A stretch of 64,000 bases of DNA, from positions 18,487 through 82,486 of the forward strand of contig JBJMLA010000086.1 of NCBI GenBank assembly GCA_045805505.1. Direction: 5' to 3'. This document shows positions 31,967 through 41,211 of the stretch, one piece after another. The number at the start of each line of letters is the position of its first letter. Position 1 is the first letter of the stretch. The notes below the pieces were generated by a model, which worked only from the letters and a program-made list of their open reading frames with translations, ran no database searches and had not been told where the DNA came from. The DNA comes from BP-464 sp045805505. Its GTDB lineage: Bacteria > Actinomycetota > Thermoleophilia > Solirubrobacterales > Solirubrobacteraceae. The translations under genes and the position numbers were made by a program.

Positions 31967-33285
31967 GGCGTGTAGTGCTCGAGCGGCTCGATGCCCTCGA
32001 TCGGCTGGTGCGGGTGCTTGACCCAGAACTTCTCGTGGGTGTCGTCACCGGCCGGGGCGATCATCTGGCCGAACGCGTCGTTGTTGAACGTGTTCGCGCC
32101 GGCGAACGGGCAGGCCGCGAACGTGGACTGGTCGGCCGGGATCGTGGTCTTGACCCCGGTGTTGCCCGAGATGCAGTTGCCCGTGCCGTTGCCGTCATAG
32201 GCGATGTCGATCCCGTTGAGGTCGTCGCCGGGAGTGCCGGACAGGCCGTTGGTCCCGAACGCGTTGCCGCTGAACTCGTTGCCGACCAGGTCCTTGGCGT
32301 CGGCCTGCTCGAGCGTGACGGCCTCGACCATCGCCAGGCCGATCAGGTAGTTGCCGAAGACGCGGTTCTTGGTGACCTTGGTCCGGCGGCTGCCGTACAG
32401 CAGGATGCCGGTGCCGACCGGGTAGGCCAGCTCACCGGTCGCCCCGTCGCGGATCGGGAACGGCGCACCCGCGAAGTAGTTGAAGTTGTTCCAGAAGACG
32501 TCGTTGTCGGTGATGACGTTGTCCTCCGGCGGGGCGTACTTCTCGGAGTCGAGCGTGTTCGGGACGATGCCCAGGCCGTTGTTGAAGAACAGTGACTTGG
32601 TGATCGTCACGTAGCGCATGTTCGTGCCGCTGAAGCCCAGCACGTTGCCGTAGGAGCTCACGTTGCGGACGATCGAGCGGACCGGCTTGGTCTGCGGCGG
32701 CGTCTGGCCGATGTAGAAGCCCGAGTCGTTGTTCTCCGACGCGGTGGAGTTGGTGATCGAGCCGCCGATGGAGTTGAACGCGTAGACGCCGTAGGTGCCC
32801 GTGCGCGTCGCGACGAGGTTGCGGAACGTGTAGCCCGTGGCGTTGACGACGAAGAAGCCGTTGGCCAGGTAGTTCTTGGCCTCGAAGCCCTTGACCGTCA
32901 CGTGGTCGGCGCCGTTGATGAACACGCCGTTCTGCTTCTTGCCCGAGCCCTGCAGCACGACCTTCGCGGGCGTCTCGGTGTTGCCGATCAGCTTGATGTA
33001 GCGCTTCTTGGCGCCGACGATCTTGACGTTCTCCTTGAACGTGCCGTCGGGAACGATGACGGTGTCACCGGGCTTGGAGGCGTTGACCGCCGCCTGGATC
33101 GTCTTGAAGCAGTTCTTCGCGTTGCCCTTGCCCTTCGCGCAGACGGTGCGCGTCTTGAACGGGCCCTTGGGCTTGCCCTTCGCGCCGCTCGGGTTCGAGG
33201 GCGGCGGATAATCGGCGGCGCTCGCCGGGCCGGCGACGCCGAAGGCGGCGACAGCGGCGACGAGCGCGAGAGTGGTGCGTGACAT
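31963..33285 (-). CDS. Secreted right-handed beta-helix protein (NosD/pectate-lyase-like)
   Basis: 440 residues. Signal peptide LALVAAVAAFGVAGPASAA. The core shows PbH1-type coils: NCFKTIQAAVNASKPGDTVI, GVFINGADHVTVKGFEAKNY, NGFFVVNATGYTFRNLVATR, GVYAFNSIGGSITNSTASEN, DSGFYIGQTPP and NVITDNDVFWNNFNYF. NosD proteins of this fold help build the copper centre of nitrous-oxide reductase, while related proteins act on polysaccharides. Being sandwiched between a multicopper oxidase and a cupredoxin favours a copper-related role, but no copper motif is visible. The ATG at 33285 was chosen for the signal peptide. Confidence 0.78.
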   Translation of the reverse strand: MSRTTLALVAAVAAFGVAGPASAADYPPPSNPSGAKGKPKGPFKTRTVCAKGKGNAKNCFKTIQAAVNASKPGDTVIVPDGTFKENVKIVGAKKRYIKLIGNTETPAKVVLQGSGKKQNGVFINGADHVTVKGFEAKNYLANGFFVVNATGYTFRNLVATRTGTYGVYAFNSIGGSITNSTASENNDSGFYIGQTPPQTKPVRSIVRNVSSYGNVLGFSGTNMRYVTITKSLFFNNGLGIVPNTLDSEKYAPPEDNVITDNDVFWNNFNYFAGAPFPIRDGATGELAYPVGTGILLYGSRRTKVTKNRVFGNYLIGLAMVEAVTLEQADAKDLVGNEFSGNAFGTNGLSGTPGDDLNGIDIAYDGNGTGNCISGNTGVKTTIPADQSTFAACPFAGANTFNNDAFGQMIAPAGDDTHEKFWVKHPHQPIEGIEPLEHYTP

Positions 33286-33313
33286 GCGGTGGGACGCCTT
33301 TCGTGGGTGGGAA

Positions 33314-34390
33314 CTACTGCTCGACGAAGTACCAGCCTGCCATGCCTGCGTCCTGATGGGAGAAAACATGGCAGTGGTAGAGCCAGCGACCTGGGTTGTC
33401 CTCGGTCCAGCGAGCGGTCATCCCCTCGCTCGGACCGATGGTCTGGGTGTCGACCGAGGGACCAACGCCGTCCTTCTTCCAGCGATGGCCGTGGATGTGG
33501 AAGTCGTGGAAGAAGTTGTCGGCGCCGAAGACGTGCAGTGCGACGTCCTGACCGACCTTCGCGCGGATGGTCGGCGTGTTGCCCGCGCCGGCGCGCCCGT
33601 TGAAGCACTGGTAGGAGGAGCGCAGCCCGGTGACGGGCGGCTGCAGCGCGTGCAGGAAGAGCGGGACCTCCACGTCGGGCGCCGTGGCGCCCTTGGGCCG
33701 CACGACGATGCAGCCGAACAGCCCGCGCTGGCTGTTGAGCGTGTGGTTGGGGCCGTGGTCGTGGTAGGGCCATGCGCCGACGGAGTCGGGCGCGCACTCC
33801 CACGTGTAGGTGAACTCCTCGCCGGGCGCGATGAAGCCGCCGGCGCGGGTGTGGTCACCGAGGTAGACGCCGTCGTAGTCGGGCGTGTACCTGACCCCGT
33901 GGGGGTGCATGGTCAGCGCCTGGCCGAGCGCCTCGGCGTTGTTGCGGAAGTGCACGACGATGGTGTCGCCGACCTCGCCGACCAGCGTCGGGCCGGGCAT
34001 CGTCGCGGGTCCGGCCGCGCCGGCGAAGCCCTCCGTCATGGCCTGGTAGACGATCGCCTTGAAGCTGCGCGGCTTCGGGATCTTGTGTCCGTGCCAGTCG
34101 TCGCGGCCGGTCGGAGCGACGTCCCAGGTGATGGCCCGCGCCTGGATCCAGTACTCGCGCTTGACGCCGCCGGGCTGCGGCTGCGGCGTGCCGAACTGCA
34201 GCGCGTCGGCGGGCTCTGTCGCGGCGGCCGCCCGCGGCCGGGCGACGGCGCGTGCCGCGGCGTCCGCGCGCTGGGCGTCCTTCGCGGAGCTCAGCGAGAA
34301 GCGCTCGCCGCCGATGGTGCACAGCAGCGCGGTGCCCGCGCCCGCTTGCAGGAAGCGGCGACGGGTGGGATCCGGGGGGACGGCGTCCAT
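33314..34390 (-). CDS. Two-domain multicopper oxidase with Tat signal
   Basis: 358 residues. Twin-arginine signal (TRRRFLQAGAGTALL). All four copper-binding blocks are present: TMHPHGVRY, AWPYHDHGPNH, FHDFHIHGHRW and WLYHCHVFSHQDAGM, enough for a type 1 site and the trinuclear type 2/3 cluster. The length fits two-domain enzymes (small laccase or nitrite-reductase-like) that work as trimers. It oxidises a substrate or metal ion with reduction of O2, folded in the cytoplasm before export. TAGGAT lies 9 bases before the ATG. The beta-helix gene follows after 28 bases. Confidence 0.9.
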   Translation of the reverse strand: MDAVPPDPTRRRFLQAGAGTALLCTIGGERFSLSSAKDAQRADAAARAVARPRAAAATEPADALQFGTPQPQPGGVKREYWIQARAITWDVAPTGRDDWHGHKIPKPRSFKAIVYQAMTEGFAGAAGPATMPGPTLVGEVGDTIVVHFRNNAEALGQALTMHPHGVRYTPDYDGVYLGDHTRAGGFIAPGEEFTYTWECAPDSVGAWPYHDHGPNHTLNSQRGLFGCIVVRPKGATAPDVEVPLFLHALQPPVTGLRSSYQCFNGRAGAGNTPTIRAKVGQDVALHVFGADNFFHDFHIHGHRWKKDGVGPSVDTQTIGPSEGMTARWTEDNPGRWLYHCHVFSHQDAGMAGWYFVEQ

Positions 34391-34402
34391 GCCGCCCCAA
34401 TC

Positions 34403-34777
34403 CTAGATGGCGGCCCAGCGGTCCCCGGTGCGCGCGAGGTCGATCTCCTCGGCGCCGCCGTCGTGGGTCACGCGCATGCGCGCACGATCCTCGTCGGTGC
34501 CGGGGCGGTCGATGACCTGCACGAGGTCCAGCGAGACCGGCGTCGCGCCGGGGTGGCGGGAGATGAAGGCCTCGCGGGCGGCGGCCTCGAGCAGCGCCGG
34601 ATCCCAGCCACGGTCGGACGCGCGAGCGGCGGCCAGGTTGTGGTCGGCCTCGGCGATCCGATCGGTCAGCGCGCCGTCACGCGCCCGCCGCACCCGCGCA
34701 TTGCCGGCGAGCCCGCCCAGGAACAGCAGGACGAACACCCCGACGATCACCAGCACGACGATCTCCCAGGTCTCCAT
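34403..34777 (-). CDS. Membrane-anchored small protein of unknown function
   Basis: 124 residues starting at METWEIVVL. One N-terminal TM helix (IVVLVIVGVFVLLFLGGLAG), then a cytoplasmic alpha+beta domain (AEADHNLAAARASDRGWDP; TPVSLDLVQVIDRPGTDED; EEIDLARTGDRWAAI) that ends like a small NTF2- or Tim44-like fold. I do not recognise it with confidence. The frame is open to 34807, but that would begin inside the palindromic repeat C, so ATG 34777 is preferred. It lies 12 bases before the multicopper oxidase and is probably co-transcribed. Confidence 0.65.
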   Translation of the reverse strand: METWEIVVLVIVGVFVLLFLGGLAGNARVRRARDGALTDRIAEADHNLAAARASDRGWDPALLEAAAREAFISRHPGATPVSLDLVQVIDRPGTDEDRARMRVTHDGGAEEIDLARTGDRWAAI

Positions 34778-34789
34778 GAGCCCCACACT

Positions 34790-34835
34790 AAGGGTCAGAC
34801 CCTTCATGAAGGGTCTGACCCTTTTGGGAGGGTTG
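34790..34835. repeat. Palindromic intergenic repeat, copy C (double palindrome)
   Basis: Bases 34790-34823 are a perfect 34-bp palindrome made of two mirrored 15-mers, AAGGGTCAGACCCTT and AAGGGTCTGACCCTT, joined by CATG. TTGGGAGGGTTGG follows, the same flank as in copy D. It lies between the sigH stop (34844) and the start of the next minus-strand gene, so it may end the sigH transcript. Confidence 0.8.
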
Positions 34836-34843
34836 GTTGAGGG

Positions 34844-35494
34844 TTACGCGGTGATCGCGCGGGACTGCAGGTGCACGCCGACCTTGCGCTTGACGCGCTG
34901 GAGGGCGTTGTCGACGGTCTTGGCGTCGCAGTCGATGAGGCCGGCGATCTCCTCGTAGGAGCGGCCGTCGAGGTAGAGGGCCAGCACGCGGGACTCGAGC
35001 TCGGAGAGCGCGGTCGAGAGGCAGCCGACCAGCGCCTGCAGCTCCTCGGAGCTGATGACCTGGTTGACCGGGTCGTGGACCGTGGGGCCCGGGATGACGT
35101 CCTCGAGCGTCGGCTCGCCCTCGCCGGCGTTCGACGAGGGGCTCGCCGAGAAGGAGACGTACTGGTTGAGCGGCGTGTGCTTGTTGCGCGTCGCCGTCTT
35201 GACCGCCGTGATGATCTGCCGCGTGATGCAGAGCTCGGCGAAGTTGCGGAAGGACGACTCCCGGTCCGTGCGGTAGTCGCGCACGGCCTTGTAGAGACCG
35301 ACCAGGCCTTCCTGGATGAGATCGTCGGAGTCGCCTCCGGCCAGGAAGTACGACGAGGCCTTCAGGCGGACGAAGCCGTAGTACCGGCGAACGATCCTGT
35401 CGTACGCGGTGGCGTCACCCTGCTTCGCCAAGGCGATCAGGTAGCCATCCTCGACCTGAACTTGACCCTGAGACTGTGCGGAGATCCGCGCCAT
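34844..35494 (-). CDS. sigH: RNA polymerase sigma factor SigH (Spo0H-like)
   Basis: 216 residues. Region 2: LIALAKQGDATAYDRIVRRY, GDSDDLIQEGLVGLYKAVRD and FAELCITRQIITAVKTATR with NKHTPLNQYVS, the hallmark of the Bacillus Spo0H/SigH group. Region 4: LSELESRVLALYLDGRSYEE with the helix-turn-helix IAGLIDCDAKTVDNALQRVK. The ATG at 35494 has GGGGAGGA 7 bases upstream, which is better than the upstream GTG at 35518. As in Firmicutes it follows cysS and rlmB, so it is the orthologous position. Its leader carries two hairpins. Confidence 0.93.
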   Translation of the reverse strand: MARISAQSQGQVQVEDGYLIALAKQGDATAYDRIVRRYYGFVRLKASSYFLAGGDSDDLIQEGLVGLYKAVRDYRTDRESSFRNFAELCITRQIITAVKTATRNKHTPLNQYVSFSASPSSNAGEGEPTLEDVIPGPTVHDPVNQVISSEELQALVGCLSTALSELESRVLALYLDGRSYEEIAGLIDCDAKTVDNALQRVKRKVGVHLQSRAITA

Positions 35495-35663
35495 AGCAAT
35501 GTCCTCCCCGGCGACCACGCCGGATCTGGTCCGGCATCAACCGGAACCGTTTCTTTGCCTGGCGGCGGACCCCTCCCAGGGCGCCGTCCTTATTCATTCC
35601 TGAGCTTTCCTCAAGCTCAGGTCCACCGTTCGACCGGGAGTTTCCATATTCGCGCCCCCCATG
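35495..35663 (-). promoter_or_regulatory. Structured leader of sigH
   Basis: 169 bases between the rlmB stop and sigH. It holds a perfect 9-bp hairpin CCTGAGCTT/AAGCTCAGG (35599-35607 with 35613-35621) and a 6-bp hairpin GCCGGA/TCCGGC (35519-35535) just upstream of the Shine-Dalgarno GGGGAGGA. The first could end rlmB transcripts or regulate sigH; the second could mask the ribosome-binding site. Confidence 0.45.
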
Positions 35664-36340
35664 TCAAGCGCGAGTTTTCTCCTGCAAGATCCCGTACATC
35701 AGCGCGGCGGCCGCCGCGGACACGTTCAGGGACGCCACGCGCCCCCGGATGGGCAGCGCGATCAGCTCGTCGCAGGCCTTGGCCACCCGCGGGCGCAGGC
35801 CCTTGCCCTCGGCGCCCAGCACGAGCACCAGCCCCCCGCTGTAGTCGCCCTGTGCGTACGGCCGGCCCTCCGCCGCGGCGCCGTAGCACCAGCAGCCGAG
35901 CTTCTTGGCGTCCTCGAGGAAGTCGGCGAGGTTGCGCACGCGCGCGATGCGCAGGTGCTCGACCGCGCCGGCCGACGCCTTGCACGCCGCGGGCGTGACC
36001 TCGGCGCTGCGGCGCTCGGGCAGGATCAGCCCCGTGGCGCCCGCGCACTCGGCCGTCCGGGCGATCGCGCCGAGGTTCTGCACGTCGGTGACCTCGTCGA
36101 GGGCCACGAGGAACGGCTCGTCGGGGGCCAGAAGCTCGCCCGCCGAGACGTAGGGATAGCCGACGGTCTCGGCGCACACGCCCTGATGCCCGTCGCTGCC
36201 GGCCTTGGTCGTCAGCCAGTCGCCGTCGGCGAGCTGCGCGCCCGGGAACTCCGCGGCGGCGCCCTTGGTGGCCCAGATCGTCGAGACGGGCCGCCGCCCG
36301 GCCGCCAGCAGCTCCCGGACCGGCTGGCGCCCGTAGACGA

Positions 36341-36344
<4 letters not shown>
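35664..36344 (-). CDS. rlmB: 23S rRNA (guanosine-2'-O-)-methyltransferase RlmB, SpoU family
   Basis: 226 residues. N-terminal substrate-binding part (IVYGRQPVRELLAAGRRP), then the SPOUT knot: PFLVALDEVTDVQNLGAIAR (motif 1, with N and R), LVLVLGAEGKGLRPRVAKAC (motif 2) and ALPIRGRVASLNVSAAAAAL (motif 3). It methylates a ribose in 23S rRNA or a related RNA with SAM. The GTG at 36344 overlaps the cysS stop by 4 bases. The N-terminal L30e-like part is shorter than in E. coli RlmB. Confidence 0.92.
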
Positions 36345-37678
<1,334 letters not shown>

Positions 37679-37745
37679 GGACGGCGCAGGCTATCCCGCA
37701 AACAGCGGGTATTCCGACGCTCACATATCTGGGTAGGTCAGTACT

Positions 37746-39008
37746 GTGCCCCACCAGTTGCCCGGCCCCGCCCCTCACGCCGGCCGCCTCGCGCTCGTCG
37801 AGGACGCCTTCAGGACGCTTGCCGATCGTTACCTCGGAGCCGAACGCGGCTTCGACGCGAGCTACCGCGTCGTCCTCGGGGACGTCGGCCACACGTGGGA
37901 GGTCCGCTGCACCGAGCACGGAGCCCGCGTGCGCAAGGGCGTCACGTCGCGCCGCCCGGACGTCACGATCGGCACCGACGCCGAGACCTGGCTGCAGCTG
38001 CGCCAGGGCGAGCTGTCGGGCATCGAGGCCTTCAGCCAGCGCCGGCTCTACGCCCGCGGCGATCTCGATCTGGCCGTCGGCTTTGAGGGCATGTGGCGCC
38101 TGCCGTCGGGCCGCCCGCCGCTGCTGCGGATGCACAACGTCCGCCTCCCCGGCCGGACCGTCTCCACGCTCACCATGGGCGAGGACGGCCCCGACGTCCT
38201 GCTGCTGCACGGCCTCGGCGGCACCAAGAGCTCGTTCTTCGACACCGCCGCCGCGCTGAGCCGCGACGGCTACCGCGTCCACGCGCTGGACTTCCCCGGC
38301 TTCGGCGGCTCCAGCAAGCCGGCCACCGCGCCCTACAGCGCCCGCTGGTTCGCCGAGACGGTCGCCGGCGTGATGGACACGCTCGAGATCGACCGCGCCC
38401 ACCTGGTCGGCAACTCCATGGGCGGCCGCGTCGCGCTCGAGGTCGGCATGCGCTTCCCCGATCGCGTCCGCGCGCTCGGCCTCCTGTGTCCCGCCGTCGC
38501 GTTCATCAAGCGCGACTTCCACCCGATCATCCGCATGGCGCGCCCCGAGTTCGGGCTGCTGCCGCACCGCTTCACGCGCGGCATGGTCGCCGGGCAGTTC
38601 TGGTCGATGTTCGGCGATCCCGACGCCGTCGACCCGGCCGTCGCCGACGTCGCCGTCGACGAGTTCCAGCGCATCTACTCGAGCGCCGGGGCCCGCTACG
38701 CCTTCCTCTGCGCCGCGCGCAACATCTACCTCGACAAGCCCTACGGCCACGGCGGCTTCTACTCGCGGCTCGCCGAGCTCGAGGCGCCGGCGCTGTTCGT
38801 CTGGGGCAGCCAGGACCCGCTGATCCCGGCGGCGTTCAAGCGCCACGTCGCCCGCTGGCTGCCCGGCGCCGAGCAGATCGTGCTCGACGGCTGCGGCCAC
38901 GTCCCGCAGGTCGAGCGTCCCGAGCAGACCAACGGCCTGCTCACGCGCTTCCTCGCGCGCGCCGACGGGGTCGGCGCACCGGCGCGCCTGCGGCGCATCG
39001 CCGCGTAA
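37746..39008 (+). CDS. Fusion of SCP2-like sterol-carrier domain and alpha/beta hydrolase
   Basis: 420 residues. Residues about 15-120 look like an SCP2 domain: FRTLADRYLGAERGFDASYR, VTSRRPDVTIGTDAETWLQL, RQGELSGIEAFSQRRLYARG and LDLAVGFEGMWRL. Residues 130-410 are an alpha/beta hydrolase: LLLHGLGGTKSSFFDTA, nucleophile S224 in LVGNSMGGRVAL, D357 in WGSQDPLIP and H385 in DGCGHVPQVERP. SCP2 domains hold lipids or acyl-CoAs, so the fusion would present a lipid ester to the hydrolase. The GTG start at 37746 is the first in frame; TAGGTC lies 6 bases before it. Confidence 0.85.
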   Translation: MPHQLPGPAPHAGRLALVEDAFRTLADRYLGAERGFDASYRVVLGDVGHTWEVRCTEHGARVRKGVTSRRPDVTIGTDAETWLQLRQGELSGIEAFSQRRLYARGDLDLAVGFEGMWRLPSGRPPLLRMHNVRLPGRTVSTLTMGEDGPDVLLLHGLGGTKSSFFDTAAALSRDGYRVHALDFPGFGGSSKPATAPYSARWFAETVAGVMDTLEIDRAHLVGNSMGGRVALEVGMRFPDRVRALGLLCPAVAFIKRDFHPIIRMARPEFGLLPHRFTRGMVAGQFWSMFGDPDAVDPAVADVAVDEFQRIYSSAGARYAFLCAARNIYLDKPYGHGGFYSRLAELEAPALFVWGSQDPLIPAAFKRHVARWLPGAEQIVLDGCGHVPQVERPEQTNGLLTRFLARADGVGAPARLRRIAA

Positions 39009-39011
39009 GAT
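39006..39011 (+). promoter_or_regulatory. Candidate -10 for a leaderless start at 39018
   Basis: TAAGAT ends 6 bases before the ATG at 39018. Its TAA is the stop codon of the SCP2-hydrolase gene. Confidence 0.4.
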
Positions 39012-39017
39012 CGCCCC

Positions 39018-39992
39018 ATGGCCGAAGCGCCCATCGCTTCCCACGACCACGCCCGCAACGGGCACAGCAAGAACGGCCTGAACGGGTCGCTGCCCGACGA
39101 CGCGCACGACGAGCCCGCCGGCTCGGGCGGCGCCGGGCTGGCCGGTCTGGCGACCAAGGCCCTCGGCGCCCTGGCGGGCGCGGTCAGCAGCCGGATCCCG
39201 GTCGCCGACCTCGACGAGCGCGATCCCGACTACATCCGCGAGCGGCTCCCGGGCCTGTGGCTACTGTCGAGCCTGTACTTCCGCGGCGAGGTCCGCGGCC
39301 TGGGCAACATCCCCGAGGAGGGGCCGGTCCTGCTGGTCGGCAACCACTCGGGCGGCAACCTCACGCCCGACACCAACGTCTTCACGCTGGCCTTCTGCGC
39401 GTACTTCGGCGTCGAGCGGCGCTTCTACCAGCTGGCCCACAACCTCGTGCTCTCGATGCCGGGCCTGGGCATGCTGCGCAAGTTCGGCACCGTGGCCGCG
39501 TCGCCCGAGAACATGCGCAAGGCGCTCGACAGCGGCGCCGCGCTGCTCGTCTACCCGGGCGGTGACTACGAGGTCCACCGGCCGTCGTGGGAGGGCAACC
39601 GGGTCGACTTCAACGGCCGCAAGGGCTTCATCCGCCAGGCGCTGCGCCACGACGTGCCGATCGTCCCCGTGGTCTCGGTGGGCGGCCAGGAGACGGCGCT
39701 GTTCCTGTCGCGCGGCGAGGGCCTCGCGCGGGCGCTGATGCTCGACAAGTTCTTCCGGCTGAAGGTCCTGCCGATCTCGATCGCCGCGCCCTGGGGCCTG
39801 AACGTCGGCGACATGATGGGCCACATCCCGCTGCCGGCCAAGATCACCGTCGAGGTGCTGCCGCCGATCCACCTGCGTGAGGAGTTCGGCGAGGATCCCG
39901 ACGTCGACGAGATCTACGACCACGTCCTGCGCCTGATGCAGGACACCCTCGACGCGCTGGCCGCCGAGCGGCGCTACCCGGTGGTCGGATGA
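39018..39992 (+). CDS. Lysophospholipid/PlsC-like acyltransferase
   Basis: 324 residues. A polar Gly/Asp-rich N-terminal 60 residues, then the acyltransferase core: LLVGNHSGGNLTPDTNVF with the N-H-x5-D motif (NHSGGNLTPD), LLVYPGGDYEVHRPSWEG in the place of the FPEGT motif, and VPIVPVVSVGGQETALF. It belongs to the branch with PGGDYE, seen in bacterial and plant acyltransferases that act on diacylglycerol-like acceptors. Membrane-associated. It sits in an operon of lipid-handling proteins (SCP2-hydrolase, SRPBCC) and overlaps the next gene by ATGA. Confidence 0.85.
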   Translation: MAEAPIASHDHARNGHSKNGLNGSLPDDAHDEPAGSGGAGLAGLATKALGALAGAVSSRIPVADLDERDPDYIRERLPGLWLLSSLYFRGEVRGLGNIPEEGPVLLVGNHSGGNLTPDTNVFTLAFCAYFGVERRFYQLAHNLVLSMPGLGMLRKFGTVAASPENMRKALDSGAALLVYPGGDYEVHRPSWEGNRVDFNGRKGFIRQALRHDVPIVPVVSVGGQETALFLSRGEGLARALMLDKFFRLKVLPISIAAPWGLNVGDMMGHIPLPAKITVEVLPPIHLREEFGEDPDVDEIYDHVLRLMQDTLDALAAERRYPVVG

Positions 39993-40480
39993 GGGTCGCG
40001 GCGCAGATCGACATCTCGGCCTCGCCCGAGCAGGTCTGGGAGTTCATCACCGACCCCGAGCGGGTCCTGCACTTCATGAGCGGCGTGACGCGCTGGGAGT
40101 GCGCCGGCGACCAGCCGCGCGGCCTCGGCGCGCGCTACCGGATGCTCATGCGCGTCGGCTCCGCCGAGGTCGGCGGCGTCGTCGAGGTCACCGAGTTCGA
40201 CGAGAACCGCGACATGGCCTGGAACAGCGTCACGGGCATCGACCAGCGCGGGCGCTGGCGCGTGCGCAACCGCGGCAACGGCCGCACCCATGTCGAGTTC
40301 CGCCTCTCCTACGGCGTCGCCGGCGCGGGCGTCCTGGGCTGGCTGTCCGAGCGCTTCTCGGCTCCCACGGTCCAGGGCAACATCCGGCGCTCGCTCCAGC
40401 AGCTCAAGCGCGCCGTCGAGCACGAGCAGCTGCGCCGCGCCGCCGCCGAGCGCCGCACCGCCCGCGCCACCGCAACCTGA
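39989..40480 (+). CDS. SRPBCC-family lipid-binding protein
   Basis: 163 residues. The fold is shown by VAAQIDISASPEQVWEFITD, RVLHFMSGVTRWECAG, GARYRMLMRVGSAEVGGVVE and THVEFRLSYGVAGAGVLGWL. This is a polyketide-cyclase/START-like pocket protein, ending in a charged Arg/Ala helix. The ATG at 39989 overlaps the acyltransferase stop, so both are made together. It may shuttle the acyl lipid. Confidence 0.83.
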   Translation: MRVAAQIDISASPEQVWEFITDPERVLHFMSGVTRWECAGDQPRGLGARYRMLMRVGSAEVGGVVEVTEFDENRDMAWNSVTGIDQRGRWRVRNRGNGRTHVEFRLSYGVAGAGVLGWLSERFSAPTVQGNIRRSLQQLKRAVEHEQLRRAAAERRTARATAT

Positions 40481-40500
40481 AGGGACGGACCCTTAAGGTT
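40474..40500. repeat. Palindromic intergenic repeat, copy B (imperfect)
   Basis: AACCTGAAGGGAC and GACCCTTAAGGTT around a central G; 11 of 13 positions pair. Same outer AACCT.A arm and GGG..C core as copy A. It lies across the end of the SRPBCC gene and before the response regulator. Confidence 0.65.
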
Positions 40501-40509
40501 CGGTGCTTC

Positions 40510-41211
40510 GTGCACGCGGAGGGAACCCTCGACATCCTGCTGGTCGACGACGACGCGCCGCTGCGCGAGATGCTGTCGCGCTCGTTCACGCGCGAGGGGC
40601 ACATCATCACCGCGGTCGCGAGCGGCGCGGAGGCCCTCGACCGCGCCGAGGGCGGCAGCTTCGACATCGTCCTGCTCGACGTCGCGCTGGGGCCGGGGCC
40701 GTCGGGCCATGACGTCTGCCGCACCCTGCGCTCGCGGCGCAACATGGTCCCGATCATCATGCTCACCGCGCTCGACAGCGAGGGCGACATCGTGCTGGGC
40801 CTCGAGGCGGGCGCCGACGACTACGTCACCAAGCCGTTCGGGCTCGCCGAGCTGCGCAGCCGGATCCGCGCGGTCATGCGCCGCGCCGGCGCCCGGGCCG
40901 GTGGCGAGGACGTCGTGAACATCGGCCCGGTCACGCTGGATCGCCGCAGCCGGATCGTCTCGCTCGACGGCCGCCCGGTGAAGCTGACCTTCAGCGAGCA
41001 CGAGCTGCTCTCGTGCCTGATGGCGCGGCCGGGCAAGCTGCTCAACCGCCAGGAGCTGCTGCGCGCGATCTGGGGCGACAGCGCCTACCGCGACCCGCGC
41101 GCCATCGACGTCCACATCCGCCACCTGCGCGAGAAGCTCGAGCCCTCCCCCGAGCAGCCGCAGCTGATCATCACCGTACGCGGCGCCGGCTACCGCTTCC
41201 GGGAGCCCTGA
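40510..41211 (+). CDS. Response regulator, OmpR/PhoB family
   Basis: 233 residues. Receiver domain: acidic pocket in DILLVDDDAPLRE, phosphoacceptor D57 in DIVLLDVALGPGPSGHD, and K108 in DYVTKPFGLAELR. A winged-helix DNA-binding domain follows (KLTFSEHELLSCLMARPGKL, DPRAIDVHIRHLREKLE, ITVRGAGYRFREP). The GTG at 40510 is the most likely start; longer open frame upstream is antisense-like. Its stop shares one base with the histidine kinase ATG (TGATG), so the pair is translated together. Copy B of the repeat lies just upstream. Confidence 0.92.
   Translation: MHAEGTLDILLVDDDAPLREMLSRSFTREGHIITAVASGAEALDRAEGGSFDIVLLDVALGPGPSGHDVCRTLRSRRNMVPIIMLTALDSEGDIVLGLEAGADDYVTKPFGLAELRSRIRAVMRRAGARAGGEDVVNIGPVTLDRRSRIVSLDGRPVKLTFSEHELLSCLMARPGKLLNRQELLRAIWGDSAYRDPRAIDVHIRHLREKLEPSPEQPQLIITVRGAGYRFREP

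Noticed and set aside
34778..34807. Ten-codon N-terminal extension of the small TM protein (MKGLTLSVGL)
   Set aside because: These codons are the palindromic repeat itself. ATG 34777 gives a normal N terminus with the TM helix in place.
35415..35597. Possible 60-codon leader peptide from ATG 35597 overlapping sigH
   Set aside because: It overlaps the sigH coding region by about 80 bases in another frame and has no ribosome-binding site. The hairpins and the sigH Shine-Dalgarno explain the region better.
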